Below are positions 17,550-25,814 of a stretch of DNA of 39,989 nt, one piece after another (within the stretch, counting starts at the first letter, position 1; every line of letters begins with the position of its first letter). The stretch lies in assembly GCA_045576855.1 (NCBI GenBank), contig JAZNHG010000001.1, positions 1 to 39,989 on the forward strand, written 5' to 3'. This stretch comes from Colimorpha sp045576855. Its GTDB lineage: Bacteria; Bacteroidota; Bacteroidia; Bacteroidales; P3. The notes under the pieces are model-generated. The model made no database searches. It was not told the DNA's origin and saw nothing but the letters and a program-made list of their open reading frames with translations. The position numbers and the translations under genes were made by a program.

Positions 17550-18010
17550 TATTCGGTGAACTTCATGGTTTCCTTGGTGGTGAACTTCTCGCAGTAGTGG
17601 CAGCGCAGCTTGAGGTTCTCCTTGTCAACCACGTCGAAACGGGTTGGCACCACCTCGGCATTGGTGATGCATTTGGGGTTGGCGCAGCGTACAAAGTTCT
17701 CGATGTGGTCGGGGATTTCGGCGTTGAACTTGCGCACCACCTTGTAGTCCTCGATGTCGATGATGGAGGCCATCGGGGCCACCAGGGCTATCTTGCTCAC
17801 CTCCTCGACGGAGAAATGCTTGTTCTTGATTTTTACGATGCCTTTCTTTCCGAGCTTATTGCTGCTCAGATAGTTGCCGATGAGCACTTCGTCTTTGTAG
17901 CGCTCGAGGCCCAGGATGCGGATTACCTGGTAGACGCTCTCGGTGGGGATGTGGTCTATGACGGTGCCGTTCTCGATAGCGGAGACGACCATTTCTTTCT
18001 TGGTTTCCAT
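17549..18010 (-). CDS. pyrI: Aspartate carbamoyltransferase regulatory subunit
   Basis: 153 residues, the usual PyrI length. The allosteric nucleotide domain comes first (VSAIENGTVIDHIP, GLERYKDEVLIG) and the zinc domain last, with the four ligands Cys109, Cys114, Cys137 and Cys140 (CANPKC and CHYC). PyrI joins PyrB in the dodecameric enzyme and gives CTP inhibition and ATP activation of the first committed pyrimidine step. It is preceded by pyrB with a 106-base gap containing two copies of ACGTTGATATGTTG (18013-18043). Confidence 0.97.
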   Translation of the reverse strand: METKKEMVVSAIENGTVIDHIPTESVYQVIRILGLERYKDEVLIGNYLSSNKLGKKGIVKIKNKHFSVEEVSKIALVAPMASIIDIEDYKVVRKFNAEIPDHIENFVRCANPKCITNAEVVPTRFDVVDKENLKLRCHYCEKFTTKETMKFTE

Positions 18011-18012
18011 AA

Positions 18013-18043
18013 GACGTTGATATGTTGAAACGTTGATATGTTG
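18013..18043. repeat. Short direct repeat between pyrB and pyrI
   Basis: ACGTTGATATGTTG occurs twice, two or three bases apart, within the 106-base pyrB-pyrI gap. I see no attenuator with a T-tract there. Confidence 0.7.
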
Positions 18044-18116
18044 TTTTTATTGATATTATGTTTTGTTGACAGGTTGGCAGGTAGAACTTGTTGGTTCACC
18101 TATCAGCCGGTCAGCC

Positions 18117-19034
18117 TTATTTTGCGCCGAGGATGGCGGCCATGAGGGCCTGGCGCACATAGACGCCGTTCTGTGCCTGGCGGAAGTAGTAGGCGTATGG
18201 CGTGCTGTCCACGTCGGTGGTAATCTCGTTGACGCGGGGCAGCGGGTGCAGGATGCGCATATTGGGCTTGCAGCCTTTGAGCATGTCGGCCGTGAGTATG
18301 CAGCTGTCTTTCACGCGCTCATACTCCATAGGATCCGGGAATCGCTCGCGTTGCACACGGGTCATATAGATGATGTCGGCCGTGGGAATGACGTCGCGCA
18401 GGTCGGTGTACTGGTAGTATTTCAGACCGGCGTTCTTGACGCTCATCTTGACGCTGCTGGGCATCTTCAGCTCGACGGGCGAGACAAAGTGGAAGGTGGC
18501 GCCGAAGTTGCACATGGCCTGGGTCAGCGAATGCACGGTGCGGCCGTATTTTAGGTCGCCTACCATAGCAATCTGCAGGTTCTCCAGGGTGCCTTGTGTC
18601 TTGCGGATGCTGTAGAGGTCGAGCATGCACTGGGTGGGGTGCTGGTTGGCGCCGTCGCCGGCGTTGATGACGGGCACCGAGGCCACCTCGGAGGCATAGC
18701 GCGAGGAGCCCTCCTTGGGGTTGCGCATGACGATGAGGTCGCTGTAGGAGCTGACCATGACGATGGTGTCGTGCAGCGACTCGCCTTTCTGGACGCTGGT
18801 GCCACCCGGGTCGCTGAAGCCTATGATGCGGGCTCCCAACTGGTTGGCGGCGCTCTCGAAACTCAGACGGGTACGCGTCGACGGCTCGAAGAAGAGCGTC
18901 GCCACCACCTTGTCGCTGAGGATTTTCTGTTTTGGATTCTGCTCGAATCCTTCGGCAATGTCCAGCACCTCTATGTATTCCTCTTTCGAGAAGTCGGTGA
19001 TGGAAATCAGGTTGCGTCCTTTAAGTGTACTCAT
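18117..19034 (-). CDS. pyrB: Aspartate carbamoyltransferase catalytic subunit
   Basis: 305 residues with the carbamoyl-phosphate motif FEPSTRTR (49-56), the mobile-loop GGTSVQKGES (80s), QHPTQ (131-135) and the domain-closing HPLPR near 265. It makes N-carbamoyl-aspartate from carbamoyl phosphate and aspartate. It belongs to the class B type that assembles with PyrI, whose gene follows. It starts 28 bases after a TPR lipoprotein gene, so transcription probably enters from upstream; no separate TAnnTTTG promoter was found in that gap. It is the second carbamoyltransferase in the window besides arcB. Confidence 0.98.
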   Translation of the reverse strand: MSTLKGRNLISITDFSKEEYIEVLDIAEGFEQNPKQKILSDKVVATLFFEPSTRTRLSFESAANQLGARIIGFSDPGGTSVQKGESLHDTIVMVSSYSDLIVMRNPKEGSSRYASEVASVPVINAGDGANQHPTQCMLDLYSIRKTQGTLENLQIAMVGDLKYGRTVHSLTQAMCNFGATFHFVSPVELKMPSSVKMSVKNAGLKYYQYTDLRDVIPTADIIYMTRVQRERFPDPMEYERVKDSCILTADMLKGCKPNMRILHPLPRVNEITTDVDSTPYAYYFRQAQNGVYVRQALMAAILGAK

Positions 19035-19062
19035 GATGGATATGTATTATGTTTTTGATTTA

Positions 19063-19977
19063 TTACTTGTTGGCGTATTGCATGGCCAGTTGGCGGTTGG
19101 CAGCGGCGGCCGCGTGGTCGGGGTCGGCGGCCAATGCATGGTCGAAATATTCGATGGCACGCTGATAGTCGGAGTAGTAGGTGAGTTCTATGTAGCCCAG
19201 GTTGTGCCATGCATCGGCGCTCTGCTCGTTGATGTCGAGCATGCGGCGGTAGAGTTGTTCGGCCTCGTCCATGCGGTTGTTCTGCTGGTGGAACATGGCC
19301 AGGGCATAGAGTGCATTGGTGTTGTTGGGCTGCAGGCGGATGGCGGTGTTGAGGTATTCGAGTGCCATCGGGTTGTTGCGGGTCGAATAGAGGATGCCCA
19401 ACTCCTCGAAAGCAGGCTCATAGTCGGGGTATAGGTCGCAGACGCGCGTGAGGAGACGGACGGCACTGGCAGTGTCGCCTTTCTCTTTGTAGATGAATCC
19501 TTTCATGAAGAGGGCCGTCTGGTTGTCGGGCTCGCGTTCGATGACCTTGTCCAGGCAGACGATAGAGCGGTCGTAGTCGCGGCTGTAGAAGGTCACTTCG
19601 CCCATCTTTAGCTGCACTTCGTTGCTTTCGGGCTCCAGTTTCTCGGCCTCGGAGAGGGCTCTGTAGCTTTGTTCCACGTCGCCGTTGGCGAAGTGTAGGT
19701 CGGCCTGGCGCAGGTGGTATTCCACCTTGTCTGGCTTCAGTTCTATGGCTTTGTTGATATCGGCCAGGGCTTCTTTGGTTCGGCCCAGGTTGAAGAGCAC
19801 TTCTGCGCGGTCGGCATAGGCGTCGGCATCCTTGGCATGGCGTTCGATGCGGAGGTCGAGCATCTCCAGCTTCTCGCTGTCTGTCAGGTTGTCGGTATCG
19901 GCATGGTGCTGTTCGCGGCACCCCACTGTGGTGAGGGCCAGGAGTGCTACCAGGAGGAATGTTCTAGTTTTTATCAT
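19063..19977 (-). CDS. TPR-repeat lipoprotein
   Basis: 304 residues. A signal peptide with lipobox TVGC places the acylated Cys at residue 20 (CREQHH follows). Six or seven consecutive TPR units fill the rest, for example AEVLFNLGRTKEALADINKAIELKP, GDVEQSYRALSEAEKLEP, NPMALEYLNTAIRLQP and SDYQRAIEYFDHALAADP. It is likely anchored in the inner leaflet of the outer membrane or in the periplasm as a protein-contact scaffold. Gaps of 27 and 28 bases to its neighbours support one transcript cvpA-dus-TPR-pyrB-pyrI-membrane protein. Confidence 0.9.
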   Translation of the reverse strand: MIKTRTFLLVALLALTTVGCREQHHADTDNLTDSEKLEMLDLRIERHAKDADAYADRAEVLFNLGRTKEALADINKAIELKPDKVEYHLRQADLHFANGDVEQSYRALSEAEKLEPESNEVQLKMGEVTFYSRDYDRSIVCLDKVIEREPDNQTALFMKGFIYKEKGDTASAVRLLTRVCDLYPDYEPAFEELGILYSTRNNPMALEYLNTAIRLQPNNTNALYALAMFHQQNNRMDEAEQLYRRMLDINEQSADAWHNLGYIELTYYSDYQRAIEYFDHALAADPDHAAAAANRQLAMQYANK

Positions 19978-20004
19978 TGTCTATATTACGTAAATAGCGC
20001 TTTT

Positions 20005-20928
20005 TTATTGTATCAATTGGTCAATCAAGTTATCAACATCGGTTAATTCCTGCGCGCGCAATACCTGCCGGGCTTGCATTTCGCTGATTGGTAGCGATTT
20101 CCAAAGCAGGCTCCAATACTCTTTTGTCTTGCGGATGATGGACTCCTGGGTGGGCAGTGTGGCCCGGATTTCCTGCATCAGGCGGCCGATGAAGTGTTTT
20201 GCAGCCTCGTCGGTGCCAGTCTGACCGGCCAGTTCGAGCGGCAGGGAGGGGTTGTAAAGCACTCCGCGACCCACCATGATGTCCGTCACCGTGGGGAATC
20301 GTTCTATGATGTGGCGCGCGTCGGCTGCGCGGCAGATATCGCCATTGTAGATGACCGGGTGCTTCACCAGCGGGAGCACCTCGCCGAACGTGTCCAGGTC
20401 GGGCACTCCGGTGTACTGCTGTCGACCCAGACGGGGGTGGATGGTGACCGAAGCGAGGGGGTAATCGTTCAGCACGGGTATCATGAGGAATATCTCTTCG
20501 GCGCTTTTCAATCCCAGCCGTACCTTGACGCTGAGGCGGTTGTGTATGCGGGGAAGCACGGTGTCGAGTATGGCGCGCACCTCGTCGGGGTAGGGCATCA
20601 GTCCGCAGCCCCGGTGTTTGGCGGTGACTGTGCGCATAGGACAGCCCATGTTCCAGTTCACCTCGGTGTACCCCAGGTCGGCCAGGTGGTTGGCTACCAA
20701 GATGAATTCCTCGGGCTCTTTGCCCAGGATTTGTGGGATGACGGGTATGGAACCGGTATTGTTTTCCGGCATCACGTCGCGTATCTGCGCGTTGTCGGCG
20801 GAGAAGCGCAGGTTGCGTGTGAGGGCGATGAAGGGCGACACAGCCAGGCGTATGGCTCCGGGAAAGCACTCTTCGTACACACGGCGGAAGAGTAATTCGG
20901 TCAGCCCCTGCATGGGTGCCAGTATCAT
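20005..20928 (-). CDS. dus: tRNA-dihydrouridine synthase
   Basis: 307 residues from the ATG at 20928, chosen because it overlaps the cvpA stop in ATGA and puts the conserved MILAPMQGLTE at the N-terminus; a longer start at 20949 would overlap cvpA further. FMN-binding TIM-barrel motifs follow: QILGKEPEEF, NWNMGCPMRTVTAKHRGCG with the catalytic Cys96, VKVRLGL, TIHPR and YNGDI...VGRGVLYNP. It reduces uridine to dihydrouridine in the tRNA D-loop or variable loop. The exact subtype (A, B or C) is not settled by reading. Confidence 0.93.
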   Translation of the reverse strand: MILAPMQGLTELLFRRVYEECFPGAIRLAVSPFIALTRNLRFSADNAQIRDVMPENNTGSIPVIPQILGKEPEEFILVANHLADLGYTEVNWNMGCPMRTVTAKHRGCGLMPYPDEVRAILDTVLPRIHNRLSVKVRLGLKSAEEIFLMIPVLNDYPLASVTIHPRLGRQQYTGVPDLDTFGEVLPLVKHPVIYNGDICRAADARHIIERFPTVTDIMVGRGVLYNPSLPLELAGQTGTDEAAKHFIGRLMQEIRATLPTQESIIRKTKEYWSLLWKSLPISEMQARQVLRAQELTDVDNLIDQLIQ

Positions 20929-21437
20929 GACTTCACCACCTCCTTCCACTCGTCCTTGTGTTCGTGGACAAAGTCTTTGAGTTGGGCCGTCAGTCGGTTG
21001 CCGGTCGTATATACAGGCTTGTAAAGTATGCTTTTGGTCTTGGTCTCTGGCTTGAGAATCATTTCGTTGCCGTCAATCATCACGATGAAATTAAGCAGCA
21101 CCGCCAGTATGCAAAGGGCTTCGGCGGCACCCACCAGTGCACCGGCCAGGCGGTTCAGCGTACTCAGTTTGACGGCTTTCATCAGCCCTTCAATGCAGCG
21201 TCCCAGCAGATAGGTAAGCACCAATGCGGCCAGAAAGGTGACGATGAAAGCGATGAGCACGGCGCTTTCGCCGTCGAGGCCCAGCAGTGGGGCTACCCGT
21301 TGCGAAAGGTGTATGGAGGCCCATAGGCCGACCAGTACTCCCGCCAGGGTGGCCACTTCGCGTATCAGTCCTTTTTTCCACCCCACGAAAATGAGGTAGC
21401 ACAAGGGCAATGCCAGCAGTATGTCGAGCAGATTCAT
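20925..21437 (-). CDS. cvpA: CvpA family membrane protein
   Basis: 170 residues from MNLLDILLALPLC. An upstream in-frame start at 21497 would read through the terminator hairpin and is rejected. Four membrane segments and the CvpA signature GWKKGLIREVATLAGVLVG (about 19-37) are followed by LNRLAGALVGAAEALCILAVLL. CvpA proteins were named for colicin V production and are inner-membrane proteins linked to envelope homeostasis. The C-terminal tail is polar. It heads the transcript that continues with dus. Confidence 0.9.
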   Translation of the reverse strand: MNLLDILLALPLCYLIFVGWKKGLIREVATLAGVLVGLWASIHLSQRVAPLLGLDGESAVLIAFIVTFLAALVLTYLLGRCIEGLMKAVKLSTLNRLAGALVGAAEALCILAVLLNFIVMIDGNEMILKPETKTKSILYKPVYTTGNRLTAQLKDFVHEHKDEWKEVVKS

Positions 21438-21449
21438 AGGTTTTTTGAG

Positions 21450-21490
21450 AATATAAAATAAGCGTCCTGCCTGACTGGCTGGACGCTCGA
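21450..21490 (-). terminator. Terminator between the PAP2 gene and cvpA
   Basis: On the minus strand AGCGTCCAGCCA pairs with a TGCCAGGACGCT-like arm (21461-21488, with a small mismatch near the loop) and is followed by TATTTTATATT. It separates the obg-PAP2 unit from cvpA-dus. Confidence 0.75.
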
Positions 21491-21571
21491 ATAACACATT
21501 TTCTTTTCTCTATCACTGTTGATAGAAATAAGCAAGCACGTCATATATAACGCAGGTTTCCTCATTTTGTT

Positions 21572-22132
21572 TCACTTTTTTGTATTTTTTTTTCCGACAA
21601 AATGAGTCAGCAGGTAGACGCACCAACCAATCAATGCGCCCAAAGCGGCACCGCAGACGAGGTCGCCGGGATAGTGCTTGCCCAGATAGGCGCGGCTGTA
21701 GCAGGTGAGCACTGCCCACAGCATGAGCAGCAGACAGGCCCAGAAGTGTCGTCGGTAGCGCAGTATCAGGAAGGTGGCAATTGCGAAGGCGTTGGCGGCA
21801 TGCGAACTGACGAACCCGTACTGTCCGCCGCAGCGGGTGCGGAACATCCTGACGTCCTCCAGTGCGTGGCAGGGACGCAGGCGGCATACCGTGTCTTTGA
21901 TGAGCACACTGCCTTGGTCGGCCAGCAGAAAGCATAGCATCACAGCGGCCAGCACCAGCCACCAGCGCCTGGGTTCGTGGCGCAAAGTGAGTAGTGCAAA
22001 CGCGGCCAACAGCACCACCAACCAGCTCCAGTGTTGGCTGAGCGTCCACATCGTCCAGTCGAGGGCGGTGGTGTGGTGGCTGTTGATCCATAGGAACCAC
22101 TGGGTGTCTATCTCTTTCAGCGTCTCAAGCAT
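21572..22132 (-). CDS. PAP2-type membrane phosphatase
   Basis: 186 residues with the three phosphatase motifs: KDTVCRLRP (K-x6-RP, about 80-88), SSHAANAF (variant of PSGH, about 109-116) and SRAYLGKHYPGD (SR-x5-H-x3-D, about 146-157). Membrane helices lie between and around them. Family members dephosphorylate undecaprenyl pyrophosphate, phosphatidylglycerophosphate or lipid A; the substrate here is undetermined. The start ATG overlaps the end of obg by eight bases, so it is translationally coupled to obg. A Lys-rich tail ends the protein. Confidence 0.93.
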   Translation of the reverse strand: MLETLKEIDTQWFLWINSHHTTALDWTMWTLSQHWSWLVVLLAAFALLTLRHEPRRWWLVLAAVMLCFLLADQGSVLIKDTVCRLRPCHALEDVRMFRTRCGGQYGFVSSHAANAFAIATFLILRYRRHFWACLLLMLWAVLTCYSRAYLGKHYPGDLVCGAALGALIGWCVYLLTHFVGKKNTKK

Positions 22133-23114
22133 TCAGCATGGCAAATATCTTGTCCTTCAATTCGGTGATGCCCTGTCCGCTGACGGCGCTGATGAACACA
22201 GCCTCGATGCCCTTCGGCAGGCGGCGCTTCAGCTGCTTCTGCATCGCCTCGTCCATCATGTCGCACTTGGTGACTGCCAGCAGGCGCTGCTTGTCCAGCA
22301 ACTCGGGGTTGTATTTCTTCAGCTCGTCGAGCAGCACGTGGTACTCCTTGGCAATCTCCAGCTGTTCGCAGCTGACCATGAAGAGCAGAATGGAGTTGCG
22401 CTCGATGTGGCGCAGGAAGCGCAGACCGAGGCCCTTGCCTTCGGCGGCACCCTCGATGATGCCGGGGATGTCGGCGATGCAGAACGACTGGTCGTCGCGG
22501 TACTTCACAATGCCCAGGTTGGGCACCAGGGTGGTGAAGGGGTAGTTGGCTATCTCGGGTTTGGCGGCGCTGACGACGCTCAGCAGGGTGCTCTTGCCCG
22601 CGTTGGGGAAGCCGACGAGACCTACGTCGGCCAACACTTTCAGCTCTATGATCACCCACCGCTCTTCGGCGGGCTCGCCGGGCTGGGCGTAGCGTGGCGT
22701 CTGGTTGGTGGCGCTCTTGAAGTGGTCGTTGCCCAGGCCGCCGCGGCCACCCTTGGCGATGATGAGCTCCTGGCCCTCCTCGGTCACCTCGCCGATATAT
22801 TCGCCGGTCTCGGCGTCGCGGCATACGCAGCCCAGCGGCACTTCCAGTATCTGGTCCTTGCCCGTGCGGCCGGTGCAGAGGTTCTCGCCGCCGTTCTGTC
22901 CATCCTCGGCGAAGACGTGCTTGGTGTACTTTAGGTGCAGCAGGGTCCACCGCTGCGTGGTGCCGCGCAGGATGACGTGGCCGCCCCGGCCGCCGTCGCC
23001 GCCGTCGGGGCCCGCCTTGGCGTTGTATTTCACCCGCAACAGATGCGCACTTCCCGCGCCGCCCTTGCCGCTCCGCACCAGTATCTTGACGTAGTCTACA
23101 AAGTTAGAGGTCAT
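22125..23114 (-). CDS. obg: Obg-family GTPase
   Basis: 329 residues from the ATG at 23114, which begins MTSNFVDYVKILVRSGKGG. The Gly-rich Obg fold follows (KAGPDGGDGGRGGHV, KGGRGGLGNDHFK), then the GTPase domain with GFPNAGKS (168-175), DIPG (215-218) and TKCD (282-285) in the place of NKxD. The C-terminal OCT domain of longer Obg proteins is absent, which is normal for many Bacteroidota. It binds the large ribosomal subunit and couples ribosome maturation to the guanine-nucleotide state. A good promoter lies 23-53 bases upstream, so this is the first gene of the obg-PAP2 unit. Confidence 0.97.
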   Translation of the reverse strand: MTSNFVDYVKILVRSGKGGAGSAHLLRVKYNAKAGPDGGDGGRGGHVILRGTTQRWTLLHLKYTKHVFAEDGQNGGENLCTGRTGKDQILEVPLGCVCRDAETGEYIGEVTEEGQELIIAKGGRGGLGNDHFKSATNQTPRYAQPGEPAEERWVIIELKVLADVGLVGFPNAGKSTLLSVVSAAKPEIANYPFTTLVPNLGIVKYRDDQSFCIADIPGIIEGAAEGKGLGLRFLRHIERNSILLFMVSCEQLEIAKEYHVLLDELKKYNPELLDKQRLLAVTKCDMMDEAMQKQLKRRLPKGIEAVFISAVSGQGITELKDKIFAMLNA

Positions 23115-23136
23115 TGCTTGTATTATTTTCGAGGTG

Positions 23137-23167
23137 CAAAGATACGAAAGTTGAGCGATATGGCAAA
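23137..23167 (-). promoter_or_regulatory. Promoter of obg
   Basis: On the minus strand TATCTTTG (23144 to 23137) and TTTTG (23168 to 23164) are spaced 19 bases apart, an excellent match to the Bacteroidota consensus. Confidence 0.75.
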
Positions 23168-23458
23168 ATTTATTTTGACATATTCGAAATGGAGTATCTA
23201 ACACGAAGTGAAAGATACGACAAATCTCCGACATGGGCAAATAAAAAAGTATAATTGGTGTCCGGCAGACGTGCTGTTGGCACGTAATAACCACATGAAT
23301 GCCTCGAAGAGGCTTGATTTTATTAACCCCACACGAAACGTAGTGCCGTATGGGGGCATGCCGCACCTTCCGCCCTCGCGTGTCGGAGACACGCTACTAT
23401 ATTGTTCGGCGTTCATTGTGGCGTGTCTCCGACACGCAGTAGGTGTACCTATTTACGA

Positions 23459-23531
23459 TGCACCCCACACCGCGCTGCGTTTGGTGTGGGGTTATTAAAA
23501 TAACGTGCCGCCGGCACGTCCAAAAAATGCA
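23459..23531. repeat. Dispersed 73-bp two-hairpin repeat, copy A
   Basis: It starts TGCACCCCACAC, passes a CTGCGTTTnGTGTGGGGTTA arm and ends with ACGTGCCGCCGGCACGTC and AAAAAATGCA. The same order recurs at 31896-31968 with few changes. A partial copy in inverse orientation (TTAACCCCACACGAAACG) lies near 23320-23340. Confidence 0.85.
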
Positions 23532-23566
23532 AAAGCCTCCGCCGTAAGCTGAACGGCGGGGGCTTG
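23521..23566 (-). terminator. Terminator after the 44-residue gene, adk-like
   Basis: The stem AGCCTCCGCCGT (23534-23545) pairs with ACGGCGGGGGCT (23553-23564). On the minus strand it is followed by TTTTGCATTTTTT. It closely resembles the terminator after adk at 35960-35999. Confidence 0.85.
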
Positions 23567-23595
23567 GGTGTTTTTCAGAAAAAGGGCGGTGGCGA

Positions 23596-23730
23596 TTAGC
23601 CGATGGCTTGGCGGGCGGCGAGGAGGGGTTTGTTGGAATGGATTTCGTGGGCGAAGCGTTTGCTTGCGGTTTCCTTGCTGTTGTCGGGGAAATAGGCCGA
23701 AGCAAGGTCTTGCTTTGATTGGTAATGCAT
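23596..23730 (-). CDS. Small protein, possibly DUF4248-like
   Basis: A 44-codon frame from the ATG at 23730 to TAA at 23596. The product begins MHYQSKQDLASAYFP, continues DNSKETASKRFAHEIHSNK and ends PLLAARQAIG. The spacing of LA..YFPD.S...A...F...I..N..L recalls the Bacteroidota DUF4248 small-protein family, which I offer only as a likely match. Its last five residues (RQAIG), stop region and terminator strongly resemble the 3' end of adk 12.4 kb away. No clear promoter was found. It is followed directly by a good terminator, which supports expression. Confidence 0.55.
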   Translation of the reverse strand: MHYQSKQDLASAYFPDNSKETASKRFAHEIHSNKPLLAARQAIG

Positions 23731-23935
23731 AATAATGAAAATTTAAATGAAACAATAGGCCGAGGGCCGGAATTAGAATCAAGGAAAGATTCATATTATG
23801 CATCGAGTCGCCAGCAAGACTATAAAAAGAGAGCCACGGCAGGCGAGTGAAATGCTTGCCGTGGCGAATAACTGACTGTACTATAGCGAAATATAGCCAA
23901 TAATGAGGTCAATGTTTTTTATGACTATTTTTCAA

Positions 23936-24364
23936 TCATTCATCTATTAAGTGATATATGCGATTGTTTTCCGAAATTGTTAGTGTGGTATCATTGGGAT
24001 TATATATAAAATACCAGGGTGCTCCGTTCCCGTATGGCGTAATGGCATAATATGATCCATTCATTGTTAAGCTATCAAAATAATAAACAATATCAGAGAT
24101 ACCTTCCGTAACGGTTTGGTTGTTATAGCTAAGATATATATATTCTGTACCAGTGCTATCGGTAATAAAGTGAAGTACTGATTTGTCCGTGTAGCCATCT
24201 TCATTAAGCACGCTTCCCCAAATGGTTCCAGTTAGTGAAACTGATTGGGGCGCAATCTCAGGTTCAGGATCCGGAATAGGAGAGGCAGGTTCTTTTACAC
24301 ATGCAATCAATGTGATTGATAGCATGGCAATCACAACAACTGAAAAAAATCTTTTTATTTTCAT
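23936..24364 (-). CDS. Lipoprotein of unknown function
   Basis: 142 residues. The lipobox LIAC puts the lipidated Cys at residue 22, followed by a Pro-rich spacer (PASPIPDPEPEIAP). The remainder is rich in beta-strand residues (LTGTIWGSVLN, LHFITDSTGTEYIYLSYNN, LTISENNRIYHLID), a pattern seen in lipocalin-like small Bacteroidota lipoproteins; I do not recognise the exact family. It begins 12 bases after the Cys-rich lipoprotein gene and is probably co-transcribed. The region is AT-rich compared with the housekeeping genes. Confidence 0.8.
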   Translation of the reverse strand: MKIKRFFSVVVIAMLSITLIACVKEPASPIPDPEPEIAPQSVSLTGTIWGSVLNEDGYTDKSVLHFITDSTGTEYIYLSYNNQTVTEGISDIVYYFDSLTMNGSYYAITPYGNGAPWYFIYNPNDTTLTISENNRIYHLIDE

Positions 24365-24376
24365 TTTTTTGGTAAT

Positions 24377-25447
24377 TTAGTCAATTATTCCAGCATCATG
24401 CTTTAATAACATTAAAACTTGTTCGTATTTGACTGAAAATTTGCCTAGCATGCAATCTTCGTAACATGTAACCAGAGCTCTATCTGAGTAATGAAAAAGA
24501 TATTTGCAACGATATAAGCATTCATCAACAGGGGCGACCGTATACATAATGGAGTCAAAGTAGTCTGGGGCTATATCATTTATCTCCCCAATGACGTTGT
24601 GCAAATCAACAATATTATTCCATAATTCGTATAGGGAAGACTGCGAGCACGTTTTACATGTATCTACATCAAAAACATAATTGGGGTTGTTTTGTATAAA
24701 ATCAATATATGACACATTCGCCAAACCTATTATTTCGTCAAATACTCTTTCTGGAAGATTGATAATACTACAAAATTGATTAAAGTCTTCCTTCTCACAG
24801 GCAGTTTCCAAAAGATCGGGGGAATGCACATAAGCATAGTCGCAATGCTGCCAAAAAACATTAAGATACTTCGTCAACAATTCACGTGCCATTTCGCGCA
24901 TATTAGCACTGATGCATGCTGTCATGACATGGGAATTGTTACTCCGGCAAGCATAGATAATACGATTGAGTTGATCGCGATTTATCTCACTTATATTGTC
25001 TGGTACAAGTGCGGACATATGGCCTTGTGTCTGTGAAGCGAGTTCTCCAAGACGGGATAGGGCGTACTCTTGGCACTCAGAACAGGCTGATACTTCTTTA
25101 ATTAAATCAGGGTGATTGTGGATATAGTCTTCATTTTCAGATAAAGCCAAAATTTGATAAGCACAAAGCATATCGCGTGAAATACCAGTAACATTTAAGA
25201 AATTGACAGTGTCGTTATTGGCACAAACCGAAAGGAATGACGTCGAGTCGGCCTGATAGGCGCTGTCGCAAGCGGCATAATAGGCTACCATGACGTTGCG
25301 AAGTTGATTCAAAGTTGAGCCTCCTTTGGCAGACACATACGAGGGATTGACAATCTGATTCGTGTCGCTGTCCTTGTTGCAGGCAACGAATGTTATCGTA
25401 CCCACCATCATAATTGCAGCTGCAATAGCCAATATATTCTTTTTCAT
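24377..25447 (-). CDS. Cysteine-rich lipoprotein of unknown function
   Basis: 356 residues from the second ATG (25447, MKKNILAIAAAIM); the ATG at 25459 adds four residues. The lipobox FVAC is followed by NKDSDTNQ. The mature protein carries about 18 cysteines, several in CxxC or Cx3C pairs (CSEC, CKTC, CLYRC, CYEDC), spread over an otherwise helical sequence. In the oxidising periplasm these should form disulfides. Two segments look related (NHPDLIKEVSACSECQEYAL and NNPNYVFDVDTCKTCSQSSL), as if an internal duplication existed. I do not recognise the family and find no catalytic motif. It heads a two-gene unit with the next lipoprotein. Confidence 0.8.
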   Translation of the reverse strand: MKKNILAIAAAIMMVGTITFVACNKDSDTNQIVNPSYVSAKGGSTLNQLRNVMVAYYAACDSAYQADSTSFLSVCANNDTVNFLNVTGISRDMLCAYQILALSENEDYIHNHPDLIKEVSACSECQEYALSRLGELASQTQGHMSALVPDNISEINRDQLNRIIYACRSNNSHVMTACISANMREMARELLTKYLNVFWQHCDYAYVHSPDLLETACEKEDFNQFCSIINLPERVFDEIIGLANVSYIDFIQNNPNYVFDVDTCKTCSQSSLYELWNNIVDLHNVIGEINDIAPDYFDSIMYTVAPVDECLYRCKYLFHYSDRALVTCYEDCMLGKFSVKYEQVLMLLKHDAGIID

Positions 25448-25814
25448 TTCAATATTCATTTTTGTTACGCTCTACTGTCGCAAGAGTTGTTGCGGTTGCA
25501 GAGGTGCTGTGTGGATTTGTGCAACATTTTCTATTGCCACACAATAAAGTCGGTTGAAGCACGTTTGTTGAAACGTGTAGAGCAACTGCTCTATGCCTTG
25601 TGGGTGCGGGAGGTCATGATTTGAATGGCGGATTGTGAAGCCTGGATTTGCATTTCTGATTCACAAAGCACTATTATTGGTGAACTCTTGCACCCTCTTT
25701 TACGCCCCGACACAACGGCGCACCGAACTTGTGCGGGGCTTCGTCAGATGAGACACATGGTTCTTTCATGTGAGTTTGGGTGTTGCACCTTCATATCACA
25801 AGATGAATTAAACG
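25448..25814. other. Intergenic region, nothing recognised
   Basis: About 370 bases without a supported gene. Only short stem-loops are seen (for example CGCACCGAACTTGTGCG near 25712-25728). No consensus promoter could be placed for the gene at 25447. Confidence 0.6.

Larger units (their letters stand above)
23168..23595. repeat. Intergenic hairpin-repeat tract
   Basis: No gene is seen. From 23269 to 23531 it is a chain of short stem-loops: ACGTGC/GCACGT (23269-23285), GCCTC-GAA-GAGGC (about 23300-23312), CCCCACACGAAACG...TGGGG (about 23328-23355), GCGTGTC-GGA-GACACGC (23378-23394), GCGTGTC-TCC-GACACGC (23421-23437), CCCCACAC...GTGTGGGG (23464-23491) and ACGTGCC-GCC-GGCACGT (23503-23519). 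The last two form a unit repeated at 31.9 kb. A terminator follows at 23521-23566. Confidence 0.8.

Noticed and set aside
18011..18116. Attenuator or riboswitch between pyrB and pyrI
   Set aside because: The gap has a short direct repeat and weak pairing but no stem plus T-tract and no known riboswitch core.
21438..21497. Longer cvpA start at 21497
   Set aside because: It would translate through the terminator hairpin; the membrane protein begins naturally at MNLLDILLALP.
23115..23366. Longer obg start
   Set aside because: The extra residues are unlike Obg proteins and include the promoter; MTSNFVDYVK is the usual start.
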